From an uncultured Porphyromonadaceae bacterium (GTDB taxonomy: Bacteria > Bacteroidota > Bacteroidia > Bacteroidales > Muribaculaceae), in NCBI GenBank assembly GCA_946183895.1, contig CAMHDX010000075.1, positions 1 to 5,732 on the forward strand: a DNA stretch of 5,732 bases, in the 5' to 3' direction. A program made the translations under genes and the position numbers. Below are positions 5,655 to 5,732 of the stretch, piece after piece. Under the pieces are notes generated by a model. That model had not been told where the DNA came from, did no database searches, and worked only from the letters and a program-made list of their open reading frames with translations. Positions within the stretch are counted from its first letter, which is position 1. Every line of letters starts with the position of its first letter.

Positions 5655-5732
5655 ATGGGTAGATTAGTAGCAATAGTCGGGCGTCCCAATGTGGGCAAGA
5701 GCACGTTGTTTAACCGCTTGACGCAGACGCGC
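5655..5732 (+). CDS. der: GTPase Der (EngA), N-terminal fragment cut by window end
   Basis: An ATG at 5655 opens a frame that runs through the window end: 26 codons reading [20 protein letters not shown] and then RLTQTR. This is the N-terminus of Der, the tandem-GTPase-domain factor needed for 50S subunit assembly. The G1 P-loop GRPNVGKST (residues 9-17) starts only a few residues from the N-terminus, and NRLTxTR follows, as in Bacteroidales Der. Era directly upstream is another P-loop GTPase, but this start ([19 protein letters not shown]) is Der-like and lacks the longer Era N-terminus. It lies 98 bases after era with two hairpins between. The A-rich sequence before the ATG has no Shine-Dalgarno site. 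The second GTPase domain and KH-like domain lie beyond the window. Confidence 0.9.
   Translation, partial: MGRLVAIVGRPNVGKSTLFNRLTQTR

Noticed and set aside
1..5732. Search for an undescribed multi-gene system
   Set aside because: Every gene belongs to a known housekeeping family in a familiar order; there are no unknown proteins, transposases, CRISPR repeats or toxin-antitoxin pairs. Only intergenic repeats and hairpins remain unexplained.

Overview
The window is a stretch of Bacteroidota housekeeping chromosome, most likely from the order Bacteroidales. A Muribaculaceae- or Prevotellaceae-like gut lineage with a fairly high GC content is my best guess. The evidence is the gene order (DUF177/YceD, rpmF, fabH, era, der), protein wording typical of Bacteroidales (RNase HII, GlmS, FabH), two promoters matching the Bacteroidota -33 TTTG / -7 TAnnTTTG pattern, and the lack of Shine-Dalgarno sites. 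The taxon is inferred; no rRNA gene is present. All genes lie on the + strand.

Layout: 1-1737 is glmS without its first ~36 codons (amino-sugar synthesis for the cell wall). 1738-1983 is a 246-bp gap holding a possible weak glmS terminator, a duplicated 12-mer with A-tracts, a near-perfect promoter and a leader that can fold into an attenuator-like structure ending in T7. 1984-2577 is rnhB (RNase HII). 2578-2804 is a 227-bp gap holding four 18-bp tandem repeats, then 9-bp AATTCGCAT repeats, a terminator-like hairpin and the promoter of the next operon. 2805-3332 is a DUF177 (YceD-like) gene with a GTG start, 3359-3541 is rpmF (L32), 3677-4660 is fabH (KAS III), 4660-5556 is era, and 5655 to the window end is the first 26 codons of der.

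The genes from 2805 onward look like one growth-linked transcription unit: ribosomal protein L32 with its usual DUF177 partner, the enzyme that starts fatty-acid synthesis, and two ribosome-assembly GTPases. Within it, fabH and era overlap by one base (TGATG). The rpmF-fabH and era-der gaps each carry a large stem-loop without a downstream T-run, so these are better read as candidate RNA processing, stability or attenuation elements than as ordinary terminators.

I found no mobile element, CRISPR array, tRNA or rRNA, defence system or unknown protein family. The unexplained content is all in the intergenic DNA: the tandem repeats, the rnhB leader and the two intra-operon hairpins.
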